Assembly: GCF_902859945.1 (NCBI RefSeq)
Contig: NZ_CADIKL010000037.1
Span: 1-64,000, forward strand
DNA from: Paraburkholderia caffeinitolerans
GTDB lineage: Bacteria; Pseudomonadota; Gammaproteobacteria; Burkholderiales; Burkholderiaceae
Length of the DNA stretch: 64,000 bases
Direction of reading: 5' to 3'
Below the pieces are notes generated by a model. It did no database searches. It worked only from the letters and a program-made list of their open reading frames with translations, and was not told the origin of the DNA. This document shows positions 34,575-43,956 of this stretch, one piece after another. A program made the translations under genes and the position numbers. Numbering within the stretch: position 1 is the first letter of the stretch; every line of letters starts with the position of its first letter.

Positions 34575-34647
34575 GTGTTCCCTGTTTTTAGTCGTTTGGC
34601 CTGCGTCGCACGGGGGCGTGGGGACAGGCCCGCGCGCGAAAGGGGCG

Positions 34648-34678
34648 ATAATATTGCGAATCGTTCACATTTCCGCAA
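34648..34678 (-). promoter_or_regulatory. Candidate sigma70-type promoter of the porin gene
   Basis: On the minus strand, TTGCGG (34678-34673) and TATTAT (34653-34648) lie 19 bp apart in an AT-rich patch about 75-105 bp upstream of the porin start. The spacing is slightly long. An ACAAATTTGT palindrome sits just upstream near 34678-34687. Confidence 0.35.
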
Positions 34679-34813
34679 CAAATTTGTCGGTGTGTCGCAG
34701 TGCTGCAACAATGGTTGACGCCGGATGCTGCCAGCCGTCCGCCGGCGGCCGTGTGCCGCCGGCGGGTAAGATGGGCAGTTCCTACCCTTGGTCGGGTCCG
34801 CGCCCCTTTTCCG

Positions 34814-36085
34814 ATGAACGCTTCCCCTCTCGCAGTTCACGACGACGGCCCCGAGGGCGTCTACATGCGCGGTTCGGGTGATGCGCGCGAATGGTGGCGC
34901 GTCTCCCTCTCCGAGCGCGCCAATATGTTTCGCATCGAGCACGGCCATGGCGACGCTGCCACCGGCGAGGTCGATATCGATACGGTGGTCGACCTCGATA
35001 ACCTTGAAGCGAAGCTCCTGAAGTGGCGTCGCGAGGGCTTCGTGTCCGACGCGGGCCGCGAGGACGAAGCACGGGCCGCCGAGGTAGGCAGCCGGTTCGG
35101 TGTAGAACTGCGGCGCGTGGCGGCTTCGGTGCGGGCGGCGCGCGAAGTGGGCGATGAAGCCGGCAGTGAAGTGCGGCCTGTGGGCGCGACCGTGCGCATC
35201 GGCACCGTCGATATGCCTGTCGCACAAGAGGGCTCGCCGGCTTCGCAAGCGCTGGTTCCGCGCATCAATAACGCGTACCTTTTCACGGCGCGCACCGACG
35301 ACATCGCCATGGACATCGTCGAAAACCGGCGCGTGATGCTGATCGGCCACACGGGCTCTGGCAAGACCAGTTTCATCGAGCAGGTGGCCGCGCGCACGGG
35401 CCACGGCGTGCTGCGCGCGAACATGAACGGCCAGACCACCATCGGCGACTTCGTGGGCTTTTGGACCGTGAAGGGCGGCGAGACGGTATGGGTGGACGGC
35501 GTGCTGCCCATTGCGATGCGCGAGGGCTACTGGCTGATCATCGACGAACTCGATTTTGCCGAGCCGTCCATCCTTGCGGTGCTGACCGCCGTGCTCGAAC
35601 CGAACGGCAGGCTGCTGCTCAAGGAGCGCGGCAATGAGATCGTGATACCCCATCCCGAGTTTCGCCTCTTCGCCACGGCGAATGCGGCGGGCGCGATGAG
35701 CGCGTATCGGCACTTGTATCAAGGCGCGAATCTGCTCAACGAGGCCTTTCTCGACCGCTGGCGTGTGTACCTGTTCGACTACTTGTCGAAAGATGAGGAA
35801 ACCGAAGTATTGCGGCGAACCTTGCCGCAACTCCCGCCCGCGCTCGCGCCGACACTCGCTACCATCGCCGCTGACTGCCGTGCCGCGTTCGCGCGCGAGG
35901 ACCTCGCGAGCACGTTCTCCACGCGACGCCTGATCGACTGGGCCGAGCTGATGCTGCGCACCGGCGACGCGGAGCGCGCCGCCGGCCCGTCGATCTACGC
36001 GAAAGTGAGCGCCGAGGACGCGGCGCTCATTCGCAGCATCATCCGCCATCACGCGATCTTCGACGCCGCTCCGGACGCGAGCTAG
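34814..36085 (+). CDS. CobS/MoxR-like AAA+ ATPase
   Basis: A 423-residue protein. Residues 1-150 are an unassigned N-terminal region. The AAA_5 ATPase follows with Walker A GHTGSGKTS (178-186), Walker B YWLIIDELDFAEP (about 236-248), and sensor FRLFATANAAG. It resembles the CobS subunit of aerobic cobaltochelatase and MoxR chaperones. The VWA partner follows 16 bp later. No other cobalamin genes are nearby, so the pair more likely remodels or loads metal into another protein (inference). Confidence 0.85.
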   Translation: MNASPLAVHDDGPEGVYMRGSGDAREWWRVSLSERANMFRIEHGHGDAATGEVDIDTVVDLDNLEAKLLKWRREGFVSDAGREDEARAAEVGSRFGVELRRVAASVRAAREVGDEAGSEVRPVGATVRIGTVDMPVAQEGSPASQALVPRINNAYLFTARTDDIAMDIVENRRVMLIGHTGSGKTSFIEQVAARTGHGVLRANMNGQTTIGDFVGFWTVKGGETVWVDGVLPIAMREGYWLIIDELDFAEPSILAVLTAVLEPNGRLLLKERGNEIVIPHPEFRLFATANAAGAMSAYRHLYQGANLLNEAFLDRWRVYLFDYLSKDEETEVLRRTLPQLPPALAPTLATIAADCRAAFAREDLASTFSTRRLIDWAELMLRTGDAERAAGPSIYAKVSAEDAALIRSIIRHHAIFDAAPDAS

Positions 36086-36101
36086 AGGCGGGCCGCTCAT
36101 C

Positions 36102-37913
36102 ATGGATAGCGCACGGCACGACGATCTGGAAGCGCGTCTCGGCAAGCTTGCGCGCGTGTTGACGGGCGAGCCGCGCCTTGCCGTGTCGATTGGCGCGGGC
36201 GGGCCGCGCGTGGAGCGCGGGCGCTTCGTGTTGCCTTCGCATGCGGCCGAATCCACCGATTCCACCGACCTCACCGAAGCCGATGAAGACTTGCTGACCG
36301 GCTACCTTGACCTGCTCGCGGCGCGCTGGCGGCATAGCGCGCAGCCCCGGCTCGACACCGCCCAGGCAGGGGTGACGGGGCGCATTGCGCAGGCCGTCGA
36401 GGACCGGCGCGTGCTTGCCCGGCTCGCAATGGCTTATCCGGGCGTGCGCCGTTATGTCGAACGCTTGCGCGTGCAGCTTGCGCGCGATGCATCGCGGCGC
36501 TGGGGCGCGCTCGCCTGGCGAGAGCGGCTCGTGTGGACCATCGAGCGTGCGCTGTGGGAGGAGGCGCCTGGCGCGCGCGAGCAAGACGCGGCTTCGCTGG
36601 CGGCCGCGTTGCGCGTATTGGACGACCCCGAGGGGCCGCTCGCAGCGGCACGCGCGAGCCGCTCGACTGGCGAGAGCGTGCGGGCCGCGCAGGCCATCGT
36701 CGCGGCTGTGCGTTCGCTGGCGTCGCGCGGTGCGAACAATATGATGCAGACGGCGCGTCCGCTCGAAACACTCGACGAGGCAACGCTCGCGCGCGAACTC
36801 GACGACTTCGGCGCGCACGACGACATCGATCTCGCCTCGCTGCCAGACGATGCCGCCGCCGCCGGGGCAACGCGCTATCCAGGTGCGCCGGCACTGGAAG
36901 CCGCAAGCGAGGCGCTCGGCGATGCTGCTTCGGCGCCCGGCGCCACGCTTTCCGAGGCCGATGCCGTGCCGCCGCGCGTGTCTTCCGGCGATGCTTCGCG
37001 CGCGAAGCCAGTCCGCTCACTCCCGCTCACCGCGGCGTTCGACGTCGTGACCGACCTCACCGGCAGCGGCGACGCCACGGCGTGGCGCAAGCTGCGGGCG
37101 CTGGCGCGCGCGGAGACGGGCGCGCTAAAGACCCAGCTCGAACGCGCGCTGAAAGCCGACGAACTTACGCACTGGAAACGCGAGCAGGAGCGCGGCGAGA
37201 TCGACCGCGCGGCGCTCGCGCGACTTGCTGTTTCGCGCGGCTATCGCACGCCGTTTCGCGTGGCCACGCACGCGAGCGGCCGCGACGCGGCGGTGACGCT
37301 GCTGCTCGACCTCAGCGGGTCGATGGCGGGGCGCAAGATCGAACTCGCGCGGCTGTGCGCGGCCGCACTGGCCGATGCGCTCATGCAGCTCGGTTTCGAT
37401 TGCGAAGTGCTCGGTTACAGCTCGATCGAGTCGCCCGAAATGCGCGTGCAATACGAGCGCGCACGCGCGGCGGGCGCGGACCTGAGCGGCTACAACCGCT
37501 TCGTCGAGCGGCTCGATCTGCGGGTTTTCAAGCGTTTCGACGCACGCAATTCACATGATGCGAGCGGTCTGGCGGCCATCGAATGCGGCCACGAGAACCC
37601 CGACGGCGAGGCGCTCGCGTGGGCCGCCGCGCGGCTTGCCGAGCGCAAGGCGCGGCGGCGCCTGCTTTTCGTGCTCTCGGACGGCTACCCCTCAACGAGC
37701 GACGGCGACCCCGCGGTCTTGCGCAGCGACTTGCATGCGCGCGTGGCCGAGCTGGGGGAGCAGGGCATCGAACTTGTCGGCATCGGCATTCAGGACGACG
37801 CCGTCGAGGCGTTCTATCCGCATGCCGTGGTCGTGCACAAGCTGCACGAACTGCCTGCCGTGGCGTTCGCGACGCTGAGCCGGATGCTGACGCGGCGCTC
37901 GCGCCGGGTTTGA
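36102..37913 (+). CDS. CobT-like von Willebrand factor A domain protein
   Basis: A 603-residue protein with a long Ala/Arg-rich N-terminal part and a C-terminal VWA domain. The MIDAS motif is in LLLDLSGSMAGRKIELARL (about residue 405), followed by YNRFVERLDLRVFKRFDAR and LLFVLSDGYPSTSDGDPAVL, matching the CobT metal-coordination layout. It pairs with the upstream CobS-like ATPase, as in ATPase/VWA chelatase-type complexes. Confidence 0.85.
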   Translation: MDSARHDDLEARLGKLARVLTGEPRLAVSIGAGGPRVERGRFVLPSHAAESTDSTDLTEADEDLLTGYLDLLAARWRHSAQPRLDTAQAGVTGRIAQAVEDRRVLARLAMAYPGVRRYVERLRVQLARDASRRWGALAWRERLVWTIERALWEEAPGAREQDAASLAAALRVLDDPEGPLAAARASRSTGESVRAAQAIVAAVRSLASRGANNMMQTARPLETLDEATLARELDDFGAHDDIDLASLPDDAAAAGATRYPGAPALEAASEALGDAASAPGATLSEADAVPPRVSSGDASRAKPVRSLPLTAAFDVVTDLTGSGDATAWRKLRALARAETGALKTQLERALKADELTHWKREQERGEIDRAALARLAVSRGYRTPFRVATHASGRDAAVTLLLDLSGSMAGRKIELARLCAAALADALMQLGFDCEVLGYSSIESPEMRVQYERARAAGADLSGYNRFVERLDLRVFKRFDARNSHDASGLAAIECGHENPDGEALAWAAARLAERKARRRLLFVLSDGYPSTSDGDPAVLRSDLHARVAELGEQGIELVGIGIQDDAVEAFYPHAVVVHKLHELPAVAFATLSRMLTRRSRRV

Positions 37914-38039
37914 TTTCGGCCACTGCGATTCTTGCCGCGCGCGCCGGCGTGTTATACCTTTTCCGATAACGCCGCCACCAACGCAGCGTGGCCACGCTGC
38001 CCGACGACTAAAACATTCCACGGAATCGACACCCCGGTC

Positions 38040-39248
38040 ATGCCCGCCTCCGACCCACGGAACCGAGAAGACTACGACCGCCTGTATTACCGGCTCGATC
38101 TCGAGCCCGGCGCCAGCGCGGCCGATATCAAGCACAACTACCGGCAGCTTGCGCAGATCTTTCACCCCGACAAATGGCGGCATCCGAGCCCCGCGTCGCT
38201 GCACTGGGCCTCCGAGCAGTTCAAGAGGATCAAGGAAGCGCGCGAGGTGCTGGAGGCGTACTGGTCCGTGCACGAGGAGGCGCCCGCGAGCCGCGTGGCC
38301 CAGAGCGATGCGCAAGTGGCCCGCGTGCGCGAACAGGTGCGCGAACTCCAGTTGAATCGCGAGCGTCTGCGTGGCGAACTCGACTCGCTGCAAAGCGCGA
38401 AGCTGCGCGGCCTTGCCGAATTCGCGCGCATGCAGACCGAGCGCGAACGCCTGATCGGCGAACTCATGCGCCTGCGCGAGGAAGCCACGCACGAGCGCGC
38501 GAGCGCCGCCGAGCGCCGCAAGCAGGCGCAGGCAGCCGGTTCAGCCAAGTCCGCTAATGGCGACGGGGGTAACAGGGGCAACAGGGGCAACGGGAACCAT
38601 CAGGGCACGGATCTCGCGCTGCCCGAACGGCACCCCGTGCGCGACTTCTTCTACTCGCGTTTCGACGACCCCGCGCGCGGCTGGCTCATGACGTTGAGCG
38701 GCCTCGTCGTGATGTGCATCGTCGTTTTCGTGGTGGCGCACAAGATCGTCTTCAGCGTATTCGACGCGGCCGGTTCATGGCGCTGGCTCGGCGAAACGCT
38801 GCAAGGGCTGCTGATTGCAGTGGGCGTGGTGCTGGTAAGCGGTTTTGCGTGGGCGCAGCGCACTTTCTATCGTGCCGATCGCGCGGGGCGCGAGCATGGC
38901 ATGCCGCTGCCCGCGCATGAAACGTGGCTGCGCGTGAACGCCGCGCTGCGCGGCACGGGCCGGCATGGCGCCGAATGGCACATCGAAACCGTCAAGCAGT
39001 TGCCGGGCGATACGGGTTTCGAGTTGCGCGCGGTCCTGCGCTATTCCACGGCGCGCGAGGGCCAAAGCGGGGGCGAAGCGCGCCAGGCCGTGACCTTCTT
39101 GTGTCACGCGCGGGCCGCGAGCGCGGGCGAGACGCGCATTGCGTGGGGCTTCGGCGTGCAGGCGCCCGCGTGGTGGCTTTTGCCGGCGGCGAGAGTCGTG
39201 CGCGATTTGCGCAGACGGATCGAGATGGATCTCGCGGCGCGGCTATAA
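38040..39248 (+). CDS. Membrane-anchored J-domain (DnaJ-like) protein
   Basis: A 402-residue protein: J-domain with the HPD motif at 42-44 (LAQIFHPDKW), coiled coil around 85-165 (repeated Glu/Arg/Leu), a Gly/Asn-rich linker (GNRGNRGNGN), two transmembrane helices (about 218-245 and 255-277), and a C-terminal domain without a recognised family. J-domains recruit Hsp70. It is placed right after the AAA/VWA pair on the same strand, suggesting a shared protein-quality function. ATG 38040 starts just before the J-domain. Confidence 0.85.
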   Translation: MPASDPRNREDYDRLYYRLDLEPGASAADIKHNYRQLAQIFHPDKWRHPSPASLHWASEQFKRIKEAREVLEAYWSVHEEAPASRVAQSDAQVARVREQVRELQLNRERLRGELDSLQSAKLRGLAEFARMQTERERLIGELMRLREEATHERASAAERRKQAQAAGSAKSANGDGGNRGNRGNGNHQGTDLALPERHPVRDFFYSRFDDPARGWLMTLSGLVVMCIVVFVVAHKIVFSVFDAAGSWRWLGETLQGLLIAVGVVLVSGFAWAQRTFYRADRAGREHGMPLPAHETWLRVNAALRGTGRHGAEWHIETVKQLPGDTGFELRAVLRYSTAREGQSGGEARQAVTFLCHARAASAGETRIAWGFGVQAPAWWLLPAARVVRDLRRRIEMDLAARL

Positions 39249-39273
39249 GCGTTCTGCGTATAGCGCGCTTTGT

Positions 39274-40878
39274 TCAGAAGAATTGACGGAACACCCAATA
39301 TAGCAGCGCCGAAAGCGCAATCGACGCGGGCAGCGTGAGCAACCACGCGAGCGCGAGGTTGCGCACGGTTCCCCATTGCAGGCCCGAACCATTGGCGGCC
39401 ATCGTGCCGGCGACGCCGGAAGCGAGCACGTGCGTGGTCGAAACAGGCAGGCCGTAAGCGTCTGCCATGCCGATGGTGAGCATGGCCACGGCCTCGGCGG
39501 ACGCGCCTTGCCCGTAGGTCAGATGCTGCTTGCCGATCTTCTCGCCCACGGTCACCACCACGCGTTTCCAGCCCACCATCGTCCCCAGCCCGAGTGCGAT
39601 GGCCACCGCCACCTTGACCCATGTGGGAATGAACTTGGTGGCGTGGTCCATCTGCTTGCGGAAGCCGTCCAGTGTGGCGGCGTCGGCGGCCGAGAAGGCG
39701 GGCGCGTGCGCTTTCTCCATCAACCGGATGGCCTCGGAAGCGACATACATGTTGTTGCGTACGTTATCGACCATCGCTTGCGGCACCTGTGCCATCGAGC
39801 CGGAACTGCTCGCCTGGTCGCCGATGGTGTCGGTGAGCGCGCGCAGCGCGGGCAGCGTGGCGGGGCGCAGATGGTGCGTGCTCACGTAGGCTTCGACTTC
39901 CGCACGCGGATTCTTGGGCAGCGCCTGGAGCGACTCCTCAGGTACGTAGCGCGCGAGCGTGGCCGAAGTCGCGCGCGCGGCGGCCACGAAGGTCACGGTC
40001 TGCTCGGGCGTGACAGCCTTGTTGAGCGCGTACGCGGTGGGCACCACGCCAATCAGGATCAGCATGATGAGGCCCATGCCTTTCTGGCCGTCGTTGGAGC
40101 CGTGCGCGAACGAGACGCCCGTGCAGGTGAGAATCAGCAGCGCGCGGATCCAGAGCGGCGGCCGTTCGTTCGGTTGTGGCTCGCGATAAAGGCGCGGCGC
40201 GCGCACGAGAAACTTCAATGCGAGCAGCACGAGCGCGGAGAGCACGAAGCCCACCACGGGCGAAAACAGCAGCGCCTTGCCAACGCCCAGTGCCTGGGTC
40301 CAGTCGACCCCGGACGTGCCCGAGGGGCCGCTGATCCACTGGTTCATGATGCCCACGCCGATGATCGAACCTACCAGCGCATGCGAACTCGACGAAGGCA
40401 GCCCGAAATACCAGGTGCCGAGATTCCAGAGAATGGCCGCGATCAGGAGTGCGAACACCATCGCAAAGCCCGAGTGGCTGCCCACCTGGAGGATCAATTC
40501 CACGGGCAGCAGTTGCAGGATGCCGAACGCGACCGCGCCGCTCGATACGAGCACGCCGAGAAAATTCCACGCGCCGGACCAGATCACGGCGGTATGCGGT
40601 TCGAGCGAATGGGTGTAGATGACCGTGGCGACGGCGTTGGCGGTGTCGTGAAAACCATTCACGAACTCGAAGCCGAGTGCGATGAGGAGCGCGAGGCCGA
40701 GCAGGACGAACGGCAGTGCGGAACTGCCTTGCACCGCGCTCAGGTCGACGACGAGATGATCGATAACATAAACCGCGCCGGCCGCGATGATGAGGAAAAA
40801 GAGCGCGGCGGCAAGGCCGCGGCTGCGCGGCTGCATGGCGCGCGGCGGGCGCGGCTGGGATAGGGGAACGTCCGGCAT
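39274..40878 (-). CDS. pit: PiT-family low-affinity inorganic phosphate transporter
   Basis: A 534-residue transporter with the duplicated PiT signature: GFEFVNGFHDTANAVATVIYTHSL (about residue 70) and CTGVSFAHGSNDGQKGMGL in the middle, plus FGLPSSSSHALVGSIIGVG and YGLPVSTTHVLASGVAGTM. It carries phosphate with protons across the inner membrane. A soluble insert lies in the central loop (about residues 300-420), as in E. coli PitA. Confidence 0.95.
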   Translation of the reverse strand: MPDVPLSQPRPPRAMQPRSRGLAAALFFLIIAAGAVYVIDHLVVDLSAVQGSSALPFVLLGLALLIALGFEFVNGFHDTANAVATVIYTHSLEPHTAVIWSGAWNFLGVLVSSGAVAFGILQLLPVELILQVGSHSGFAMVFALLIAAILWNLGTWYFGLPSSSSHALVGSIIGVGIMNQWISGPSGTSGVDWTQALGVGKALLFSPVVGFVLSALVLLALKFLVRAPRLYREPQPNERPPLWIRALLILTCTGVSFAHGSNDGQKGMGLIMLILIGVVPTAYALNKAVTPEQTVTFVAAARATSATLARYVPEESLQALPKNPRAEVEAYVSTHHLRPATLPALRALTDTIGDQASSSGSMAQVPQAMVDNVRNNMYVASEAIRLMEKAHAPAFSAADAATLDGFRKQMDHATKFIPTWVKVAVAIALGLGTMVGWKRVVVTVGEKIGKQHLTYGQGASAEAVAMLTIGMADAYGLPVSTTHVLASGVAGTMAANGSGLQWGTVRNLALAWLLTLPASIALSALLYWVFRQFF

Positions 40879-41255
40879 GAATGTGCGCTGATGGTTGGGC
40901 TCAGGCGCCTCGCGTGCAGCCGTAAAAAGCCGATGTGCGATGACGCCGAAAACCGATGGCGCCGATGGCGGTGGACGCGTCGAACGCGCCAGAACCGGGG
41001 CGGCTCGATCGAGACGCGCCAGTGTCTCATAATGATTCGATCACCGGAGCCGGAATGACGCCGTTGCGCGTTGCTGCAGTGCACAGACGCCCGTGTGACG
41101 CGGGTGCGCGGGAAATTGCGTCGTATTGACGCGTGTTGATAAGCGTGGAGATGGACTTGCGTCGGCGCTGGCGCCTGCGCCGGGTCCGCAGTCACAGAAA
41201 AGCCCGGCTCGAAGCCGGGTTTCTTCATTGCGGAGTATCAGCGATTTGATTGGGA
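40879..41255. other. 377-bp intergenic region
   Basis: This region holds the promoter side of the PiT gene (somewhat AT-richer near 41025-41045) and, at its right end, the quiC terminator. A GC-rich palindromic patch (GGCGCTGGCGCC near 41164) is also visible. No gene is supported. Confidence 0.4.
41197..41226 (-). terminator. Rho-independent terminator of quiC, probably bidirectional
   Basis: CCCGGCT (41203-41209) and AGCCGGG (41213-41219) form a tight hairpin flanked by A-rich and T-rich tracts on either side. It lies about 35 bp after the quiC stop. Confidence 0.85.
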
Positions 41256-43211
41256 TTACTGATCTATTGCCGATGTGTCGCCCGGACTCGCCGCCCGCGA
41301 TCGCTGGCGGGCTTGTGCGGCGAGGCGCACTGCGGCGTTCGGCGCGCCGTAGCCGTCATAGCCGCCGCGCCGCTCCACCAGTTCCAGGAAGAAGCGTTGA
41401 TCGAGCGTTTCGGTATAGGCGTGCAGAAACTCGCCGCCTTGCTCGTCGCGGTCGTACAGGAGGTTGTGCTGGCGCAGCGCTTCGAGGAATTCGGCACGCA
41501 GTGCGTGACGCGCGTCCAGATCGTCGTAGTAGTTGGCCGGCACGCGCAGCAGCGGCACGCCAGCCGCTTCGAACTCCGTCACCGCGCGGAAGATGTCGGC
41601 GGTGCTGAACGCCAGGTGGTTCAGGCCGGTGCCGTGATAGGCGCGCACGGTTTCGGCGGTGGCGGTGTGCGGGTCGACCGAGGCGTTGAGCACCATGCGC
41701 AGGCCACGGTCCGCGCTGAACAGCGCACGGCTGCGCACGAGGCCATACGGATCGGGCAGCAGGACTGCAGCGCTCGCCTGCAGGCCGAACACCGCTTTCA
41801 GGAACAGCACCCACGCATCGAACGAACCGGCCGGCAGCGAAAGGCTCACGTGATCGATGCCGATGATGGGACCGACCTCGGTGGGACCGTCCACATCGGT
41901 GAGAATGAAGTCGGCTTCGAAGAGCGTCGGTTGGCCCGGCTGCTCGTTAACGAAATAGTTAAGACTTCCATCCGGCGCTTGCACGGCCGGCACTACGCGC
42001 TCGTTGGGGCCGACGCGGCCCGAAAACGGTTGATAGCCAAAGCCTGCCGCGCGTTCGAGCGCGATGCGCGCGTCGTCCACGCGCAGTGCGGAGGCGCACA
42101 GCGAAAGCCCGTGACGCTGGAAAAACGCATCGGCGAACGAATCGGGTTCGGCGTTCAGCACGATGGCCGCCGAGCCATGCCGATAGAGCGTCACGTCCTT
42201 AGAGCGATGCTGCCCCGCGCGGCGGAAATGGAGTCTTTCGAGCCAGTCGGCCACGCGCTGACGCGCGGCGTCGTCCACCGCGAATTCGAGAAATTGCCAT
42301 CCCGCATGCGCCGGCGGCGCGCTCGGGTGGTAGAGCGGCGCGGCTTTGTCCGCGTTGTCCAGTGCTTCGCGCGTGAGTTCTTCGAGTAGCAGCAACGAGC
42401 GATGGCCGTCCGCCGCCGTCGCCGCGGGTGGCGCGCCACGAAAGCCGTCGTTGAAGATCTCCAGTGAAAGCGGGCCCGTGTAACCGCTCTTCACCACCTG
42501 CGCCGTGAAGTTCGCGAGCGCGAAATCCCCCTGGCCAGGAAAGCAGCGGTAATGGCGGCTCCATTCGAGCACGTCCATGTTCATTTTCGGCGCGTCGGCG
42601 ATCTGCACGAAGCCGATGCGCTCGCCCGGAATCGTTGCGATGGCATCGGGCGTGTCGTCGAGCGAGAGCGTGTGGAAGCTGTCGAGCGCAAGCGTGAGGT
42701 TCGGATGATTCACGGCGTTCACGAGCTGCCATGCATGGCGATACGTGCGCACGTGGCGGCCCCAGGCGAGTGCTTCGTAGCAGGTCACCACGCCAGCCTG
42801 GGCGGCGGCCTGCGCGAGCTGGCCAAGCTGATCGATGGCGAGCGCGTCGTCGCCGATCGCGTCGGGCGAGACGTTGCTGCACACCAGCAGCCGCTCCGTG
42901 CCCAGTTCGTGCATCACGTCGAACTTGCGCTTCACGCGTTCCAGGTTGCGCGCGAGCCGCTCGGCGCTCACGCCCTCGAAGTCGCGAAACGGCTGATACA
43001 GCACGATCGCGAGCCCGAGGTCGGCGGCCATGCGGCGCACATCGGCGGGCGAGCCTTCGAAATAGAGCAGATCGTTTTCGAAGATCTCCACGCCCGTGAA
43101 ACCCGCGGCGCTGATGGCGGCGAGCTTTTCGGCGAGCGTGCCGCTGATCGAAACGGTCGCGATCGAGCGGCACAGCGGGGCGAGGGCGGAAGTTTGAGTC
43201 GGCTTGGACAT
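41256..43211 (-). CDS. quiC: 3-dehydroshikimate dehydratase, QuiC type, fused to an HPPD-like domain
   Basis: A 651-residue two-domain enzyme. The N-terminal half is a sugar-isomerase-like TIM barrel (AISAAGFTGVEIFENDLLYF, LALDSFHTLSLDD, FVQIADAP, GPLSLEIFND), which makes protocatechuate from 3-dehydroshikimate. The C-terminal half is a VOC/4-hydroxyphenylpyruvate dioxygenase-like module (GIDHVSLSLP, GLNHLAFSTADIF, QRFFLELVERRGGYDGYG). This fusion is known in pseudomonad QuiC1. ATG 43211 was chosen over one 16 codons upstream. It is divergent from aroQ-aroE-MFS. Confidence 0.93.
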   Translation of the reverse strand: MSKPTQTSALAPLCRSIATVSISGTLAEKLAAISAAGFTGVEIFENDLLYFEGSPADVRRMAADLGLAIVLYQPFRDFEGVSAERLARNLERVKRKFDVMHELGTERLLVCSNVSPDAIGDDALAIDQLGQLAQAAAQAGVVTCYEALAWGRHVRTYRHAWQLVNAVNHPNLTLALDSFHTLSLDDTPDAIATIPGERIGFVQIADAPKMNMDVLEWSRHYRCFPGQGDFALANFTAQVVKSGYTGPLSLEIFNDGFRGAPPAATAADGHRSLLLLEELTREALDNADKAAPLYHPSAPPAHAGWQFLEFAVDDAARQRVADWLERLHFRRAGQHRSKDVTLYRHGSAAIVLNAEPDSFADAFFQRHGLSLCASALRVDDARIALERAAGFGYQPFSGRVGPNERVVPAVQAPDGSLNYFVNEQPGQPTLFEADFILTDVDGPTEVGPIIGIDHVSLSLPAGSFDAWVLFLKAVFGLQASAAVLLPDPYGLVRSRALFSADRGLRMVLNASVDPHTATAETVRAYHGTGLNHLAFSTADIFRAVTEFEAAGVPLLRVPANYYDDLDARHALRAEFLEALRQHNLLYDRDEQGGEFLHAYTETLDQRFFLELVERRGGYDGYGAPNAAVRLAAQARQRSRAASPGDTSAIDQ

Positions 43212-43303
43212 GGCGTGGCGCGGCAACGAAGTGAACCTGCAGGTCGGCGGTGCGGACAAGCTGGAACACGCAAGCGCCGCCGGAGTGTTGCAAGGATAAT
43301 AAA

Positions 43304-43317
43304 ACTAACTAGTTAGT
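43304..43317. promoter_or_regulatory. Perfect 14-bp palindrome, candidate TetR operator
   Basis: ACTAACTAGTTAGT reads the same on both strands and sits in an AT-rich patch between quiC (start 43211) and aroQ (start 43492). Its size and symmetry suit a TetR dimer. The TetR gene at the end of the same cluster is the natural candidate (inference). Confidence 0.5.
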
Positions 43318-43491
43318 ACAAATTCTCGAAAACCCCAGGGTGACCCGCACGCTTGAGCGGGGCACACTGGCGGCCATGCGTGGGGTGAGCGTATTTGTCG
43401 CGGTGCAGAGCAAATGAGCCTGCGAATGCCTCGCCAGCCGCGCTGTTGTAAAGCCGTTTTCGAGTTGTCGTTGTGTATTCTGGAGCGCCTG

Positions 43492-43956
43492 ATGCTATTG
43501 CCGTCGGTACTGGTCCTGAACGGACCGAATCTCAATCTGCTGGGAACGCGGGAACCCGCGATATATGGGTCCGAAACGCTCGATGACGTGGCGCGCCTGT
43601 GCCGCGAAGCCGCCGAGCGGCTCCATATCGAAGTCGATTTCCGCCAGTCGAACGCCGAGCATCAGTTGATCGACTGGCTGCACGAGGCGCGCACGCGCAT
43701 CGACGGCGTCGTCATCAATCCCGCCGCCTATACGCACACGTCGGTCGCGATTGCCGATGCGCTTTCCGCTATCGACAAGCCGGTGATCGAGGTCCATATC
43801 TCCAACGTCCATAAGCGCGAGGCGTTCCGGCACCATTCATTCGTGTCGCCGATTGCCGAGGCGATCATCGTCGGTTGCGGCACCCAGGGCTATGTGCTCG
43901 CGCTCGAACGCATGGCCACGCTGCTGGCAGCGAAGGTGAACAAGGTGGCGAAATGA
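43492..43956 (+). CDS. aroQ: 3-dehydroquinate dehydratase, type II
   Basis: A 154-residue type II dehydroquinase: VLNGPNLNLLGTREPAIYG (with the catalytic Arg and Tyr), NSAEHQ-type loop seen as QSNAEHQLIDWLHEA, and NPAAYTHTSVAIADAL and HISNVHKREAFRHHS (catalytic His). It interconverts 3-dehydroquinate and 3-dehydroshikimate. In this locus it acts in quinate breakdown, feeding QuiC. It overlaps aroE by 4 bp (ATGA). Confidence 0.96.
   Translation: MLLPSVLVLNGPNLNLLGTREPAIYGSETLDDVARLCREAAERLHIEVDFRQSNAEHQLIDWLHEARTRIDGVVINPAAYTHTSVAIADALSAIDKPVIEVHISNVHKREAFRHHSFVSPIAEAIIVGCGTQGYVLALERMATLLAAKVNKVAK

Noticed and set aside
34814..37913. Annotating the AAA/VWA pair as cobaltochelatase CobST
   Set aside because: No cobN or other cobalamin genes are in the window, and such pairs have other roles. 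CobS-like/CobT-like is as far as the evidence goes.
38560..38600. Short G-rich repeat (GGGGCAACA units) as a CRISPR-like or mobile repeat
   Set aside because: It is in frame within the J-domain protein and encodes a Gly/Asn linker; only two or three units are present.
41256..43211. A separate 4-hydroxyphenylpyruvate dioxygenase gene
   Set aside because: The HPPD-like region is in frame with, and part of, the QuiC fusion; there is no independent start.
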